A DNA stretch of 64,000 nucleotides from the NCBI GenBank assembly GCA_004431415.1, contig QPMI01000545.1, forward strand, positions 214,900-278,899, given 5' to 3'. Under the pieces are notes generated by a model, which saw nothing but the letters and a program-made list of their open reading frames with translations, was not told the origin of the DNA and did no database searches. Both the position numbers and the translations under genes were made by a program. Of the stretch, positions 43,816 through 56,000 are shown piece after piece (the stretch's first letter is position 1; each line of letters starts with the position of its first letter). The stretch is from Cyanophora paradoxa (taxonomy: Eukaryota > Glaucocystophyceae > Cyanophorales > Cyanophoraceae).

Positions 43816-46800
43816 TCAGGCCCAGGCCGGGTAGGCGAGTCTGTAATGAATCAGACCGCGCAGGATTTGGTTGAGCTGCTCGGTGCAGGGGGCGGGAAGG
43901 CGAGGCCGCGGAGGGCCATAGAGACGTAGCGGAAGGGGTGGGGGAGGCGGCCCCTGTTATCCCACATGGCGTCCACTATGGCGTTGTGGACCACTTGCTC
44001 TGGGAGGGCGGGACGGGCCTGCGCGCACCGTTTCAGGGCCCTCAGCAGCCCTCGAAGATGTTGGAGTTGGCGTGCACCAGCGGGAGGGAGGGCTGGGACG
44101 GCGGCGGCGAGCCCGGGGCCGAGCCCTGGGTGGCGAGGGCCTGCGAGGGCGCCGGCTCCAGCTCCATCTCGAACATACCGCCCTCGACGTCGACGGTCAC
44201 GGGCGCGAGGCCGGGATCGCGCCGGCCTGCTGCGTGGCGGGGACCTGAGCCGAGAAGTTCTCGAGCCGCCACTCGCGGCAGCCCTGGCACTCACCTGGAC
44301 GAAGACGGTGCGGTTGGCGACGGGCGGCGTCGGCAGGGCCTGCGCGGGGCGTCACTCACAGAAGCCGAAGGCGCCGGCCTTGTGGGGCGGGGCGTCGGGG
44401 TCGCGGGCGTGCTATAGGCCTCCGAGCCCTCCGATTCAGAGTCACTCACCGGGCTGAGAGGGTGGGGTGAGAAGAGGCCGAGGCGGGCCTTCTTGGCGGG
44501 CAGGAGGTGGGAGCCGTTGAGGGCGCAATCGGCGCCGTGGGCGCACCTCTCTCCGTAGGTGGGGCAGAGGGCCGGGGGCGAGGGCGCCGGAGCCAAGGGC
44601 GCCGGAGCCGAGGACGCCGGGGGCTGGAGGAGGCGGTGAGAGGGGCCGAGGAGGAGAGGAAGGGGAAGGGCGCGGGCACCGGCGCCGGGACGAGGCCCTC
44701 CTCCAGCAGCCGCATCTGCGCCTCCTTCGCCTTCTCGTCGATGCGGGCCTCGAACGTCGCCCAGTTGAAGCCGACGGCGTCCGCCTCCGCCAGCTCGGGG
44801 AGGCCGTGCTCGTCGAACGCCAGCGCGGGCCGCCCGCTGAAGCCGAACGGGGCGGGGGGCGAGAGCGCGTTGTCCCCGACGCCCCAGACGGCGCTGAACG
44901 CCGCATCGTCCCAGCGCGCCTCCGCCTCCGCCTGGCCCTCGTCCCTTGCCTCGTCCACCTCCTTGGCGGAGAGCGACCCGATCTTGATGATGGAGGCCTG
45001 GATCAGCACAAACTCGCGCTGGAAGAATTGGACGAGCGGGATGGTAACTGCGGGAGAGGGGGTGAGCGGGGAGAGCGCGGGGCGCAGGCCAAGGGCGGGG
45101 GCGCAGGCCAAGGGCGGGCGGACGCACATTCGATGCCGTAGGCCACCTCCTTGATGTAGCGGCCCCGGCGGCCGATCTCCTTGGCCAGCATGCTGCACTC
45201 CTTGCGCGCCGGGTGGCCGTGGCCCCACTCCATGGCGATCATCGCCTTCGCCAGACGGACGCCCTCGATGTGCCACTCGTCCATCAGCGCCTCCAGCTTG
45301 GCGCAGATGCGCATCCAGAAGAAGACGCGCTTGAGCTTGTCGCGGTCGAATTCGGCGTCGCCGCTCTTGCTGCCCCAGTCGCGCAGGTCCGTCTCCTCCG
45401 CCTTCTTCACCTTCTCGTACCAGCACTTGATCTTCTCCGCCTGGCGCTGGAACTCGTCCGCCCGCGCCGTGAGAACGTCCGACTCCTCCTGCGCTCCGAG
45501 GGCCCGGGGTCAGGGAGGAGAGGCGGGCTAAGCGGGGCGGCGGCGGACCGTGTGCGAGAGCTCGCCGACGATCACGGAGATGGCCGCCGAGAGGATCTCA
45601 CGGGCGCGGGCCGGCCCGTTTGGGTGGCCCTCGCGCAGAACCTCCTCCAGCTTCAGCACGGCCGTCCGCGCGAGATCGCGGTGGCGCTGGCGGGTCTCGT
45701 CGCTCCGGCCCTGATCCACGAGAAGCTGGAGCTGGGGCCGCATGCCGGAGTCGCAGACGCTGGCGTACTTCAGAAGGGCCGCGCAGGAGAGCACCTTCTG
45801 CACGCTGACCAGCCAGTACGCGTAGCCCAGCGGGCTCTCCGCGCTCGGGTTCTCCCCGACCTGCGGACGCGACCTTAGCGCGCGCAGGGGCAGGGGAAAG
45901 GGGAAAGGGCGGGCTCTCGCGCACGTAAATGTCATCGGCGCAGGAGAGGAACATGTGATCAACGACGTCGAAGAAGCCGCCGGACGGGAGCGTGCCGACG
46001 CCGTGGTACGCGCCTTGGATGGTCTCGCCGGCGCAGATGCCGGCCTGGACGGTGACGGTGTACTGCGAGGCCGGCGGCCCCTCCTTCACGTAGACGAAGT
46101 TGAGGTCGTACTTCTTGGCGTACGTCGGGTTGATGCGCTTGGTGACGATGACGTAATCGCACCGAACGCCGAGGCCGGACGGGCTGGCCTTCTCCTTCTC
46201 CGTCACCGACGCCAGGCACTGATCCCGCGCGATCAAGAGCTGCAGCGGCCCGCGCGTGAGCAAGCGCGGGCACGCGAGCGCAGGGAAGGGCCCTCACCCC
46301 GTGGGCGCCGCCGCTGCCGGATTTGAGGTCCGCGAGGAACTCCTTCTGCTCCGGAGTGCCGGAGAAGATCGCGCGCGGATGGAAATCGCGATGGAGCGCG
46401 ATGCTGTTGAAGCAGCCCGCCGCCGCATTGTCGGACATCAGCAACAGCGCCACATCGCCGTGCGTGAAGCCGTACTTCGCCTTCACATGCTCCGGCAGCT
46501 CGTGAATGCTGTAAGGCACGATCTGCGCGCGGGGCACGCGAGCCGGGGCATGTGAGCCGGGGCCGAAGCGGTGCGGGCGAAACCGCGAACCTCGTTGAAC
46601 TTATTCACCGGCGTGAACTGGCCCTTGGTCTTCAAGCGCTTCGGGTGGCCGTCCGTGTTCTGGATCTTCTTCAGCCCGCCGAACGGCTCGAAGCGCGGCA
46701 CGCCGGCCGAGTTGAACACGCTATCGCAGGTCATCGCGTTGAGCGCCTCCTCCGCCGACAGGCTGCCGAGATCGCGGGCTATGCTGTCCTGCTCGCCGGG

Positions 46801-46842
46801 CTGCTGCTGCTTCGCGCACGAGCGGAAGGTCGCCGCCTGCAT
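43816..46842 (-). CDS. Viral-like protein X, copy C
   Basis: Complete copy of X from 46,842 to the AYPAWA stop at 43,816, with the same exons and the shared FNWATFEARIDEKAKEAQ segment near 44,725-44,785. Minor one-base differences in G runs (for example 44,204, 44,349, 44,857 and 45,117) alter the frame in C-terminal exons. Function unknown. Confidence 0.55.
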
Positions 46843-47145
46843 CGCGAGTGTTACTGCCCGCGATGTCTCAACGGATTCCGTTCAACGTCGTACCCCCGCT
46901 GGCTTGTTCCCTCCCCAACTCGCGAAGACTCAGACTTGAAGCCCGCTTCCCCCCCCTCAAAATGCGTACCCCCTTGGGCTCGAACCCCGGTCGGTTTCTC
47001 GCTTTTTTTTGACTGCCCAGTCCGGCGATGCAATGCAGGCCGCTCGTTCAAATCGGCTGGGAACTTGGCGCCAGAACCTTCGCAGCGCGCGCAGCACTCC
47101 CAGCAGAGCGCGCGCAGCACCGGCGGCAGCATCGGCGGCAGCAGC

Positions 47146-48843
47146 ATGTCTCGGCTCGCGCTCCCTCCGGAGATCCCGGCTAAGCTGGCGAAGAACACGC
47201 TGTACGACGTTCTCTGCGTCGGCGACAGCTTCGGCGTCGATTGGACGGTTTTCGAGGCCGGCATCAGCGACCAGGCGAAGGAGGCGCAGGCGCGTGCGCT
47301 GGAGGATGGCATGCAGTTCAGCCCGAGCAGCAAGGATGTGCTGCGCAAGACCGAGCTGGCCGAGCGCAAGCGCAAGCTCGCCGCGGCGCGGACTTTGAAC
47401 GCCGAGGGTGCCCCCGGCCCGTCGGTGCAGTTCTCCATCGACTCCGTCCTGTCGCGGCTGCGGCTCGCGGAGGTGCTCGCTGCCTCTTTCTCCCTCACGC
47501 GCCCGGCTCGCAGCGGCTGAGGCGCCGCCGCGCTCGCAGGACGCGGACGTGCGGGCGATGCACGCGGCGCTGAACATGACGGAGGAGAACTTCGACACGC
47601 CGAGCAAGCCGAAGCCCGGGCGCGATTCCGACGCCCGCCGGCTGTTCGCGGCGCAGCGCCTGCGGCTGCTCATGGGCGCCGTGCCCCGGCACATCGCCAA
47701 GGGCGAGTGGCGCACGATTGGCCTGCTGGCGGGCCCGGAGGAGTTCTACTTCAACCGCATGGCGGAGGCGGCCCCGCACCTGCTCTGGCTGCTGGTGCTC
47801 AGCTCGGACCCGGCCTACACGCCCGAGGTGCGCCCCCGGCCGCCCGTGCAGCCGCGGCCGCCCCTCCCGCCGACCCCCGCCGGCCCGCAGAGGCTGGCGA
47901 AGGGCATCATGGGCGTCGAGGCGCGCTGCATCATGCGGAACAGCCGCGCGTTCATCACGCGCCACGAGAGCTCGGCGGTCTGGGGCGAGCGGCCGGACAC
48001 CGGCGTCCTCACCGACGCCTACGCCATCCGCATCGTGCTGGAGGCGGCCTGCCGGACGTGCCGGGACCGCCACGGGCGCCAGGGCATCTGCGCCTTCGAC
48101 CTGGTTCCTGAGTTCGAGGTGCCCGGCGTCACCATCGGCGACCGCGTGCAGGTGCGCCGTTTCTATTTGGATGCTATTTAGATGCTATTTAGACTATTTA
48201 GATGCCATTTAAACCCCCTCGCAGGTCATCCGCCGGTGCTCGATGCCGGACTCGCACGGGCGGCCCATGATCCACGGCGCCGTGAAGTACGTGGTGCCGC
48301 GGCGCACCCTCGCCCTCACCTTCTTCGTCCCCGTCTTCGACAAGGCGGCCGCCGCCGCCGCCGCCGCCGCCTCCCGCCCCGCCCCATGCTCGCGGCCGCG
48401 GAGTCCTCGGATTCCGACTCGGATTCCGAGGCGGAGCGCGAGGCCGAGGCCGCCGCCGCGGCCCGGGCGCTGGACTTCACGGAGGAGGAGCTGGAGCGGG
48501 CGCGGAGCCTGCCGCGCGCCGGCCAGGCGATGGCCGCGGCCTTCCAGGCGGCGATCGGCGAGGCGACGGCCTCCGCCTCGGGCGCCCGGGCCGGCGGCAG
48601 CATGATCACGGCGGAGGGCCTCGCGCGCGCCATGCGCGTGGCCCAGGCCCAGGCCCAGGCGAAGGGCAAGGGCAAGGGCAAGGCCGCCTACATCGACCTG
48701 CGGTTCGAGGAGGAGGAGGCGGGTGCCCCGGCGGCGCGGCGCGATCTCGGCGAGGAGATGGAGGCGGCGGCCCCCAAGGCGGCCGGTGCGCCCTCCCCGC
48801 CCCTAATTTCTGAGCCTAGGGCGTTCCAGAGGCGCAAAGGAAT
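47146..48843 (+). pseudogene. Y, copy C, truncated at the C/D junction
   Basis: The N-terminal exons and the acidic/GKGKGK part are present, without frame-breaking differences seen through PPLISEPRAFQRRKGM. Then the sequence switches to a 60-bp fragment of X at 48,844. The Glu-rich helix, Pro-rich part and helicase are absent. Confidence 0.7.
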
Positions 48844-48904
48844 GGGCCGCGCAGGAGAGCACCTTCTGCACGCTGACCAGCCAGTACGCGTAGCCCAGCG
48901 GGCT
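48844..48904. other. Rearrangement junction C/D with 60-bp templated insertion
   Basis: GGCCGCGCAGGAGAGCACCT... through ...AGCCCAGCGGGCT is a copy of an internal X segment (30,492-30,549 in copy A, same orientation on the plus strand). It is followed directly by the start of unit D at CTCTAAACGC. Confidence 0.8.
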
Positions 48905-48932
48905 ACTCTAAACGCTACTGCGAGACCAAGTC

Positions 48933-49598
48933 ATGCATACCGATACAGATTGCGAGACTTGCGAGAACTTGCAACAGGGGAGCGCGGCGTGGCACGCGGC
49001 GCGCCGCGAAAAGCTAACTGCCTCGAACTTTGCGGCTGCGTGCGGCATAAATCCCTGGAAATCCAGGGCCCGCCTCTGGGCGGAGCTAAGCGGCATAGCG
49101 GAGGAAAACAACTTCGACAACCCTGCGCTAACCTACGGGCATGACTATGAGCCCCTCGCGGTCTCTCTCTACAAAACGTCGAACAACAACGTGGACGTGC
49201 AACATACTGGATTGCACGAACATAAGGAACTGCCCTTCCTGGCGGGCAGCCCGGACGGGCTGATTGGAAGCGATCGTATACTTGAAATAAAATGCCCCTA
49301 CAAACAAGAACTCTACGAAAAGGTCCCAACTTATTACATGCCCCAGCTCCAGGGCCTGCTGGACATAACGGGCCGCGAGTGGGCCGAACTTTTTTGCTTC
49401 ACTCCTCTGCGCGTGCAAACGTGGTACGTCAGACGGGACGAGAGGTACATCAAGCTCATGAGGAAGTGCTTACATCTATTTTGGATGCACGTCAAGGAGG
49501 GCACGCCGCCCGAGCCCTACAGCGATCGAATGAAGTCAGAGAACCTCAGCGAGGAGCAGGCGGCGCTGCGCGAGTTTAAGTCGTACGCCCTCCTCTAG
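48933..49598 (+). CDS. YqaJ-type viral recombinase, copy D
   Basis: Intact 221-residue copy with all catalytic motifs. It starts only 28 bases after the filler junction, so any upstream control sequence present in the other units beyond TCTAAACGC has been replaced. Confidence 0.85.
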   Translation: MHTDTDCETCENLQQGSAAWHAARREKLTASNFAAACGINPWKSRARLWAELSGIAEENNFDNPALTYGHDYEPLAVSLYKTSNNNVDVQHTGLHEHKELPFLAGSPDGLIGSDRILEIKCPYKQELYEKVPTYYMPQLQGLLDITGREWAELFCFTPLRVQTWYVRRDERYIKLMRKCLHLFWMHVKEGTPPEPYSDRMKSENLSEEQAALREFKSYALL

Positions 49599-49647
49599 TG
49601 TCCGGACCTTTCCAATACTCTATATGATTATTGGAGGGTCCGGACAC
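49598..49647. terminator. Hairpin after YqaJ copy D
   Basis: Same stem as in the other units, here in the shorter TATTGGAGGGTCC form also seen in copy A. Confidence 0.5.
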
Positions 49648-49752
49648 GTCTCTTGGTCAGACTACTTCTGTCCCAGGTCTTTGGAATCTTAATATAAATT
49701 TTCCCGGGACCCGGGACAGGGCTTGGTCGGACTCACCGTAGCTTGGTGTAGC

Positions 49753-52700
49753 TCAGGCCCAGGCCGGTAGGCGAGTCTGTAATGAATCAGACCGCGCAGG
49801 ATTTGGTTGAGCTGCTCGGTGCAGGGGGCGGGAAGGCGAGGCCGCGGAGGGCCATAGAGACGTAGCGGAAGGGGTGGGGAGGCGGCCCCTGTTATCCCAC
49901 ATGGCGTCCACTATGGCGTTGTGGACCACTTGCTCTGGAGGGCGGGACGGGCCTGCGCGCACCGTTTCAGGGCCTCAGCAGCCCTCGAAGATGTTGGAGT
50001 TGGCGTGCACCAGCGGGAGGAGGGCTGGGACGGCGGCGGCGAGCCCGGGCCGAGCCCTGGTGGCGAGGGCCTGCGAGGGCGCCGGCTCCAGCTCCATCTC
50101 GAACATACCGCCCTCGACGTCGACGGTCACGGGCGGCGAGGCCGGGATCGCGCCGGCCTGCTGCGTGGCGGGGACCTGAGCCGAGAAGTTCTCGAGCCGC
50201 CACTCGCGGCAGCCCTGGCACTCACCTGGACGAAGACGGTGCGGTTGGCGACGGGCGGCGTCGGCAGGGCCTGCGCGGGGCGTCACTCACAGAAGCCGAA
50301 GGCGCCGGCCTTGTGGGCGGGGCGTCGGGGTCGCGGGGCGTGCTATAGGCCTCCGAGCCCTCCGATTCAGAGTCACTCACCGGGCTGAGAGGGTGGGGTG
50401 AGAAGAGGCCGAGGCGGGCCTTCTTGGCGGGCAGGAGGTGGGAGCCGTTGAGGGCGCAATCGGCGCCGTGGGCGCACCTCTCTCCGTAGGTGGGGCAGAG
50501 GGCCGGGGCGAGGGCGCCGGAGCCAAGGGCGCCGGAGCCGAGGACGCCGGGGCTGGAGGAGGCGGTGAGAGGGGCCGAGGAGGAGAGGAAGGGGAAGGGC
50601 GCGGGCACCGGCGCCGGACGAGGCCCTCCTCCAGCAGCCGCATCTGCGCCTCCTTCGCCTTCTCGTCGATGCGGGCCTCGAACGTCGCCCAGTTGAAGCC
50701 GACGGCGTCCGCCTCCGCCAGCTCGGGGAGGCCGTGCTCGTCGAACGCCAGCGCGGGCCGCCCGCTGAAGCCGAACGGGCGGGGGCGAGAGCGCGTTGTC
50801 CCCGACGCCCCAGACGGCGCTGAACGCCGCATCGTCCCAGCGCGCCTCCGCCTCCGCCTGGCCCTCGTCCCTTGCCTCGTCCACCTCCTTGGCGGAGAGC
50901 GACCCGATCTTGATGATGGAGGCCTGGATCAGCACAAACTCGCGCTGGAAGAATTGGACGAGCGGGATGGTAACTGCGGGAGAGGGGGTGAGCGGGGAGA
51001 GCGCGGGGCGCAGGCCAAGGGCGGGGGCGCAGGCCAAGGGCGGGGCGGACGCACATTCGATGCCGTAGGCCACCTCCTTGATGTAGCGGCCCGGCGGCCG
51101 ATCTCCTTGGCCAGCATGCTGCACTCCTTGCGCGCCGGGTGGCCGTGGCCCCACTCCATGGCGATCATCGCCTTCGCCAGACGGACGCCCTCGATGTGCC
51201 ACTCGTCCATCAGCGCCTCCAGCTTGGCGCAGATGCGCATCCAGAAGAAGACGCGCTTGAGCTTGTCGCGGTCGAATTCGGCGTCGCCGCTCTTGCTGCC
51301 CCAGTCGCGCAGGTCCGTCTCCTCCGCCTTCTTCACCTTCTCGTACCAGCACTTGATCTTCTCCGCCTGGCGCTGGAACTCGTCCGCCCGCGCCGTGAGA
51401 ACGTCCGACTCCTCCTGCGCTCCGAGGGCCCGGGGTCAGGGAGGAGAGGCGGGCTAAGCGGGGCGGCGGCGGACCGTGTGCGAGAGCTCGCCGACGATCA
51501 CGGAGATGGCCGCCGAGAGGATCTCACGGGCGCGGGCCGGCCCGTTTGGGTGGCCCTCGCGCAGAACCTCCTCCAGCTTCAGCACGGCCGTCCGCGCGAG
51601 ATCGCGGTGGCGCTGGCGGGTCTCGTCGCTCCGGCCCTGATCCACGAGAAGCTGGAGCTGGGGCCGCATGCCGGAGTCGCAGACGCTGGCGTACTTCAGA
51701 AGGGCCGCGCAGGAGAGCACCTTCTGCACGCTGACCAGCCAGTACGCGTAGCCCAGCGGGCTCTCCGCGCTCGGGTTCTCCCGACCTGCGGACGCGACCT
51801 TAGCGCGCGCAGGGGCAGGGAAAGGGGAAAGGCGGGCTCTCGCGCACGTAAATGTCATCGGCGCAGGAGAGGAACATGTGATCAACGACGTCGAAGAAGC
51901 CGCCGGACGGGAGCGTGCCGACGCCGTGGTACGCGCCTTGGATGGTCTCGCCGGCGCAGATGCCGGCCTGGACGGTGACGGTGTACTGCGAGGCCGGCGG
52001 CCCCTCCTTCACGTAGACGAAGTTGAGGTCGTACTTCTTGGCGTACGTCGGGTTGATGCGCTTGGTGACGATGACGTAATCGCACCGAACGCCGAGGCCG
52101 GACGGGCTGGCCTTCTCCTTCTCCGTCACCGACGCCAGGCACTGATCCCGCGCGATCAAGAGCTGCAGCGGCCCGCGCGTGAGCAAGCGCGGGCACGCGA
52201 GCGCAGGGAAGGGCCCTCACCCGTGGGCGCCGCCGCTGCCGGATTTGAGGTCCGCGAGGAACTCCTTCTGCTCCGGAGTGCCGGAGAAGATCGCGCGCGG
52301 ATGGAAATCGCGATGGAGCGCGATGCTGTTGAAGCAGCCCGCCGCCGCATTGTCGGACATCAGCAACAGCGCCACATCGCCGTGCGTGAAGCCGTACTTC
52401 GCCTTCACATGCTCCGGCAGCTCGTGAATGCTGTAAGGCACGATCTGCGCGCGGGGCACGCGAGCCGGGGCATGTGAGCCGGGGCCGAAGCGGTGCGGGC
52501 GAAACCGCGAACCTCGTTGAACTTATTCACCGGCGTGAACTGGCCCTTGGTCTTCAAGCGCTTCGGGTGGCCGTCCGTGTTCTGGATCTTCTTCAGCCCG
52601 CCGAACGGCTCGAAGCGCGGCACGCCGGCCGAGTTGAACACGCTATCGCAGTCATCGCGTTGAGCGCCTCCTCCGCCGACAGGCTGCCGAGATCGCGGGC

Positions 52701-52763
52701 TATGCTGTCCTGCTCGCCGGGCTGCTGCTGCTTCGCGCACGAGCGGAAGGTCGCCGCCTGCAT
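49753..52763 (-). CDS. Viral-like protein X, copy D
   Basis: Complete copy of X next to the full-length Y gene. Start at 52,763 by alignment with the other copies; one base is missing near 52,652 (GCAGTCATCG instead of GCAGGTCATCG), which breaks exon 1. Further one-base losses lie near 49,768, 49,939, 50,616, 51,092 and 51,830. It is the most indel-rich copy, although it sits in the unit that keeps the helicase. Function unknown. Confidence 0.5.
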
Positions 52764-53061
52764 CGCGAGTGTTACTGCCCGCGATGTCTCAACGGATTCC
52801 GTTCAACGTCGTACCCCCGCTGGCTTGTTCCCTCCCAACTCGCGAAGACTCAGACTTGAAGCCCGCTTCCCCCCCTCAAAATGCGTACCCCCTTGGGCTC
52901 GAACCCGGTCGGTTTCTCGCTTTTTTTGACTGCCCAGTCCGGCGATGCAATGCAGGCCGCTCGTTCAAATCGGCTGGGAACTTGGCGCCAGAACCTTCGC
53001 AGCGCGCGCAGCACTCCCAGCAGAGCGCGCGCAGCACCGCGGCAGCATCGGCGGCAGCAGC

Positions 53062-56000
53062 ATGTCTCGGCTCGCGCTCCCTCCGGAGATCCCGGCTAAG
53101 CTGGCGAAGAACACGCTGTACGACGTTCTCTGCGTCGGCGACAGCTTCGGCGTCGATTGGACGGTTTTCGAGGCCGGCATCAGCGACCAGGCGAAGGAGG
53201 CGCAGGCGCGTGCGCTGGAGGATGGCATGCAGTTCAGCCCGAGCAGCAAGGATGTGCTGCGCAAGACCGAGCTGGCCGAGCGCAAGCGCAAGCTCGCCGC
53301 GGCGCGGACTTTGAACGCCGAGGGTGCCCCCGGCCCGTCGGTGCAGTTCTCCATCGACTCCGTCCTGTCGCGGCTGCGGCTCGCGGAGGTGCTCGCTGCC
53401 TCTTTCTCCCTCACGCGCCCGGCTCGCAGCGGCTGAGGCGCCGCCGCGCTCGCAGGACGCGGACGTGCGGGCGATGCACGCGGCGCTGAACATGACGGAG
53501 GAGAACTTCGACACGCCGAGCAAGCCGAAGCCCGGGCGCGATTCCGACGCCCGCCGGCTGTTCGCGGCGCAGCGCCTGCGGCTGCTCATGGGCGCCGTGC
53601 CCCGGCACATCGCCAAGGGCGAGTGGCGCACGATTGGCCTGCTGGCGGGCCCGGAGGAGTTCTACTTCAACCGCATGGCGGAGGCGGCCCCGCACCTGCT
53701 CTGGCTGCTGGTGCTCAGCTCGGACCCGGCCTACACGCCCGAGGTGCGCCCCCGGCCGCCCGTGCAGCCGCGGCCGCCCTCCCCGCCGACCCCCGCCGGC
53801 CCGCAGAGGCTGGCGAAGGGCATCATGGGCGTCGAGGCGCGCTGCATCATGCGGAACAGCCGCGCGTTCATCACGCGCCACGAGAGCTCGGCGGTCTGGG
53901 CGAGCGGCCGGACACCGGCGTCCTCACCGACGCCTACGCCATCCGCATCGTGCTGGAGGCGGCCTGCCGGACGTGCCGGACCGCCACGGGCGCCAGGGCA
54001 TCTGCGCCTTCGACCTGGTTCCTGAGTTCGAGGTGCCCGGCGTCACCATCGGCGACCGCGTGCAGGTGCGCCGTTTCTATTTGGATGCTATTTAGATGCT
54101 ATTTAGACTATTTAGATGCCATTTAAACCCCTCGCAGGTCATCCGCCGGTGCTCGATGCCGGACTCGCACGGGCGGCCCATGATCCACGGCGCCGTGAAG
54201 TACGTGGTGCCGCGGCGCACCCTCGCCCTCACCTTCTTCGTCCCGTCTTCGACAAGGCGGCCGCCGCCGCCGCCGCCGCCGCCTCCCGCCCCGCCCATGC
54301 TCGCGGCCGCGGAGTCCTCGGATTCCGACTCGGATTCCGAGGCGGAGCGCGAGGCCGAGGCCGCCGCCGCGGCCCGGGCGCTGGACTTCACGGAGGAGGA
54401 GCTGGAGCGGGCGCGGAGCCTGCCGCGCGCCGGCCAGGCGATGGCCGCGGCCTTCCAGGCGGCGATCGGCGAGGCGACGGCCTCCGCCTCGGCGCCCGGG
54501 CCGGCGGCAGCATGATCACGGCGGAGGGCCTCGCGCGCGCCATGCGCGTGGCCCAGGCCCAGGCCAGGCGAAGGGCAAGGGCAAGGGCAAGGCCGCCTAC
54601 ATCGACCTGCGGTTCGAGGAGGAGGAGGCGGGTGCCCCGGCGGCGCGGCGCGATCTCGGCGAGGAGATGGAGGCGGCGGCCCCAAGGCGGCCGGTGCGCC
54701 CTCCCGCCCCTAATTTCTGAGCCTAGGGCGTTCCAGAGGCGCAAAGGAATGACCCTGCCCACAGAGGAGGAGCTGGAGGCCGAGCGCGAGATGGAGATGG
54801 AGGCCGCGCTGGCGGCGGCGGCGGACGCGAAGGCCTCGCGCGAGCTGGAGGTGGCGGAGGAGTACGCGATGGAGCTGGAGCGCGAGCGCGAGCGCGAGGC
54901 GAGCCCGATGCGGAGCTGGCGGCGACGGTGGAGGCGGGGCGGGGGACACCTTCGAGCCCGAGCCCCCGTCGACGAGTTCTACCCCTCCCGCCCTCCCCTC
55001 CCTCGACGGCGCCCCGCCGCCGCCCATCGAGGAGTTCTCGGACGACGAGCCCGGCGACGCCGGCCCAGGCCGCCCTCGTCTCCCCCCGCCGCCCGCCCGC
55101 CCCGTGCCCCCGCCAGCCCCGCCGCCTCCGACGTCTCCTGGCGCCCGAGCGGCAACCCCTCGGCCTTCAGTCCCTTCCGCCCCTCGCAGCCCTCGCAGCG
55201 CCCGCCGCCCTCCGTCCAGGGTACCCCCTCGCCCGCCCATCCCTCGCCGCCGCGGGCACGCCCGTCGCCACGCCCGCCTCCTCCCTCGGCCACATGCCCC
55301 TCCGCCCCTCCGGCCCCCGCGCCGGCCGCCTCTCCCGCCGGGCCCAGCAGCGGCGCGAGCGCGAGCGGCAGCTGCTGCGCGATCAGCGGGCGGAGGCGGA
55401 GGCGGACCACGACGACGGCCAGGCGTCGGAGAGCGACGGCGAGCCGCCGCGCGCCACCAGGCTGGAGCTGGCGCGGCGGAGCTGGCGGTGCAGCCGCGCG
55501 AGGCGCCCGAGATCGACATGTCCAAGTACGACGACGTGACAACGTACAGCAAGGACAACAAGTCCAAGAAGGAGGCGGCCATTCAGGATGCGCTCCGCCT
55601 CTTCGTCAAGAACAACGTGCGCCCCGCCCCCCTTAGCTGCGCGCCCCGCCCCTTAGAGGCCGGAGGCGGCCGTGGCCCAGCTGCTTAAGGCGCTGGCCCG
55701 AGCCGCTTCGGCCGGTGCGCCCCCCTCCCCGCGTTCGAACCCGCTAACCCCTTTTGCCGGCGCAGCGGATCGTGCGCCAGAGACCCTACGGCCCGAACTC
55801 CCCGCCCACCTTCTACGTCGAGCTCCCGAACCTCTTCGTGTACGACAAGGTCAGCGCGAACAGGCACGCCGGGCGCGGGACGATGAAGGAGGTCATCCAG
55901 CTGCTGGCGATGACCTTCCACAAGACCTACGAGTCCAACCCGGCTCCTTCGAGTTCACCTTCTCGAAGGAGGTGCTCTCGGGCGGACGCGCACGTTCGTG

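Larger units (their letters stand above)
27688..55430. repeat. Tandem array of the YqaJ-X-Y cassette (units A, B+B', C, D)
   Basis: Near-identical blocks begin at 27,688 (A), 34,701 (B), 42,961 (C) and 48,905 (D). An additional partial block (B', from about 39,190) carries the 5' part of X and a Y copy. Units A, B and C start with TCAAGAAATTCTAAACGCTA; D starts at CTCTAAACGC. Unit steps are 7,013, 8,260 and 5,944 bp, differing by internal deletions and duplications. Copies differ mostly by single bases in G/C runs. Unit A is joined on its left to the GNAT-like gene and unit D on its right to unique helicase sequence, so the array lies between two single-copy flanks. Confidence 0.9.

Noticed and set aside
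27688-55430. CRISPR-like or LTR-retrotransposon interpretation of the array
   Set aside because: Units are 6-8 kb with genes on both strands, no short spacer-repeat pattern, no reverse transcriptase, integrase or LTR pair.
53062-55430. HUH endonuclease or primase in the N-terminal half of Y
   Set aside because: No H-x-H or H-x-Q pair followed by a Y-x-x-x-(Y/K) motif and no D-x-D primase motif could be seen in the readable exons.
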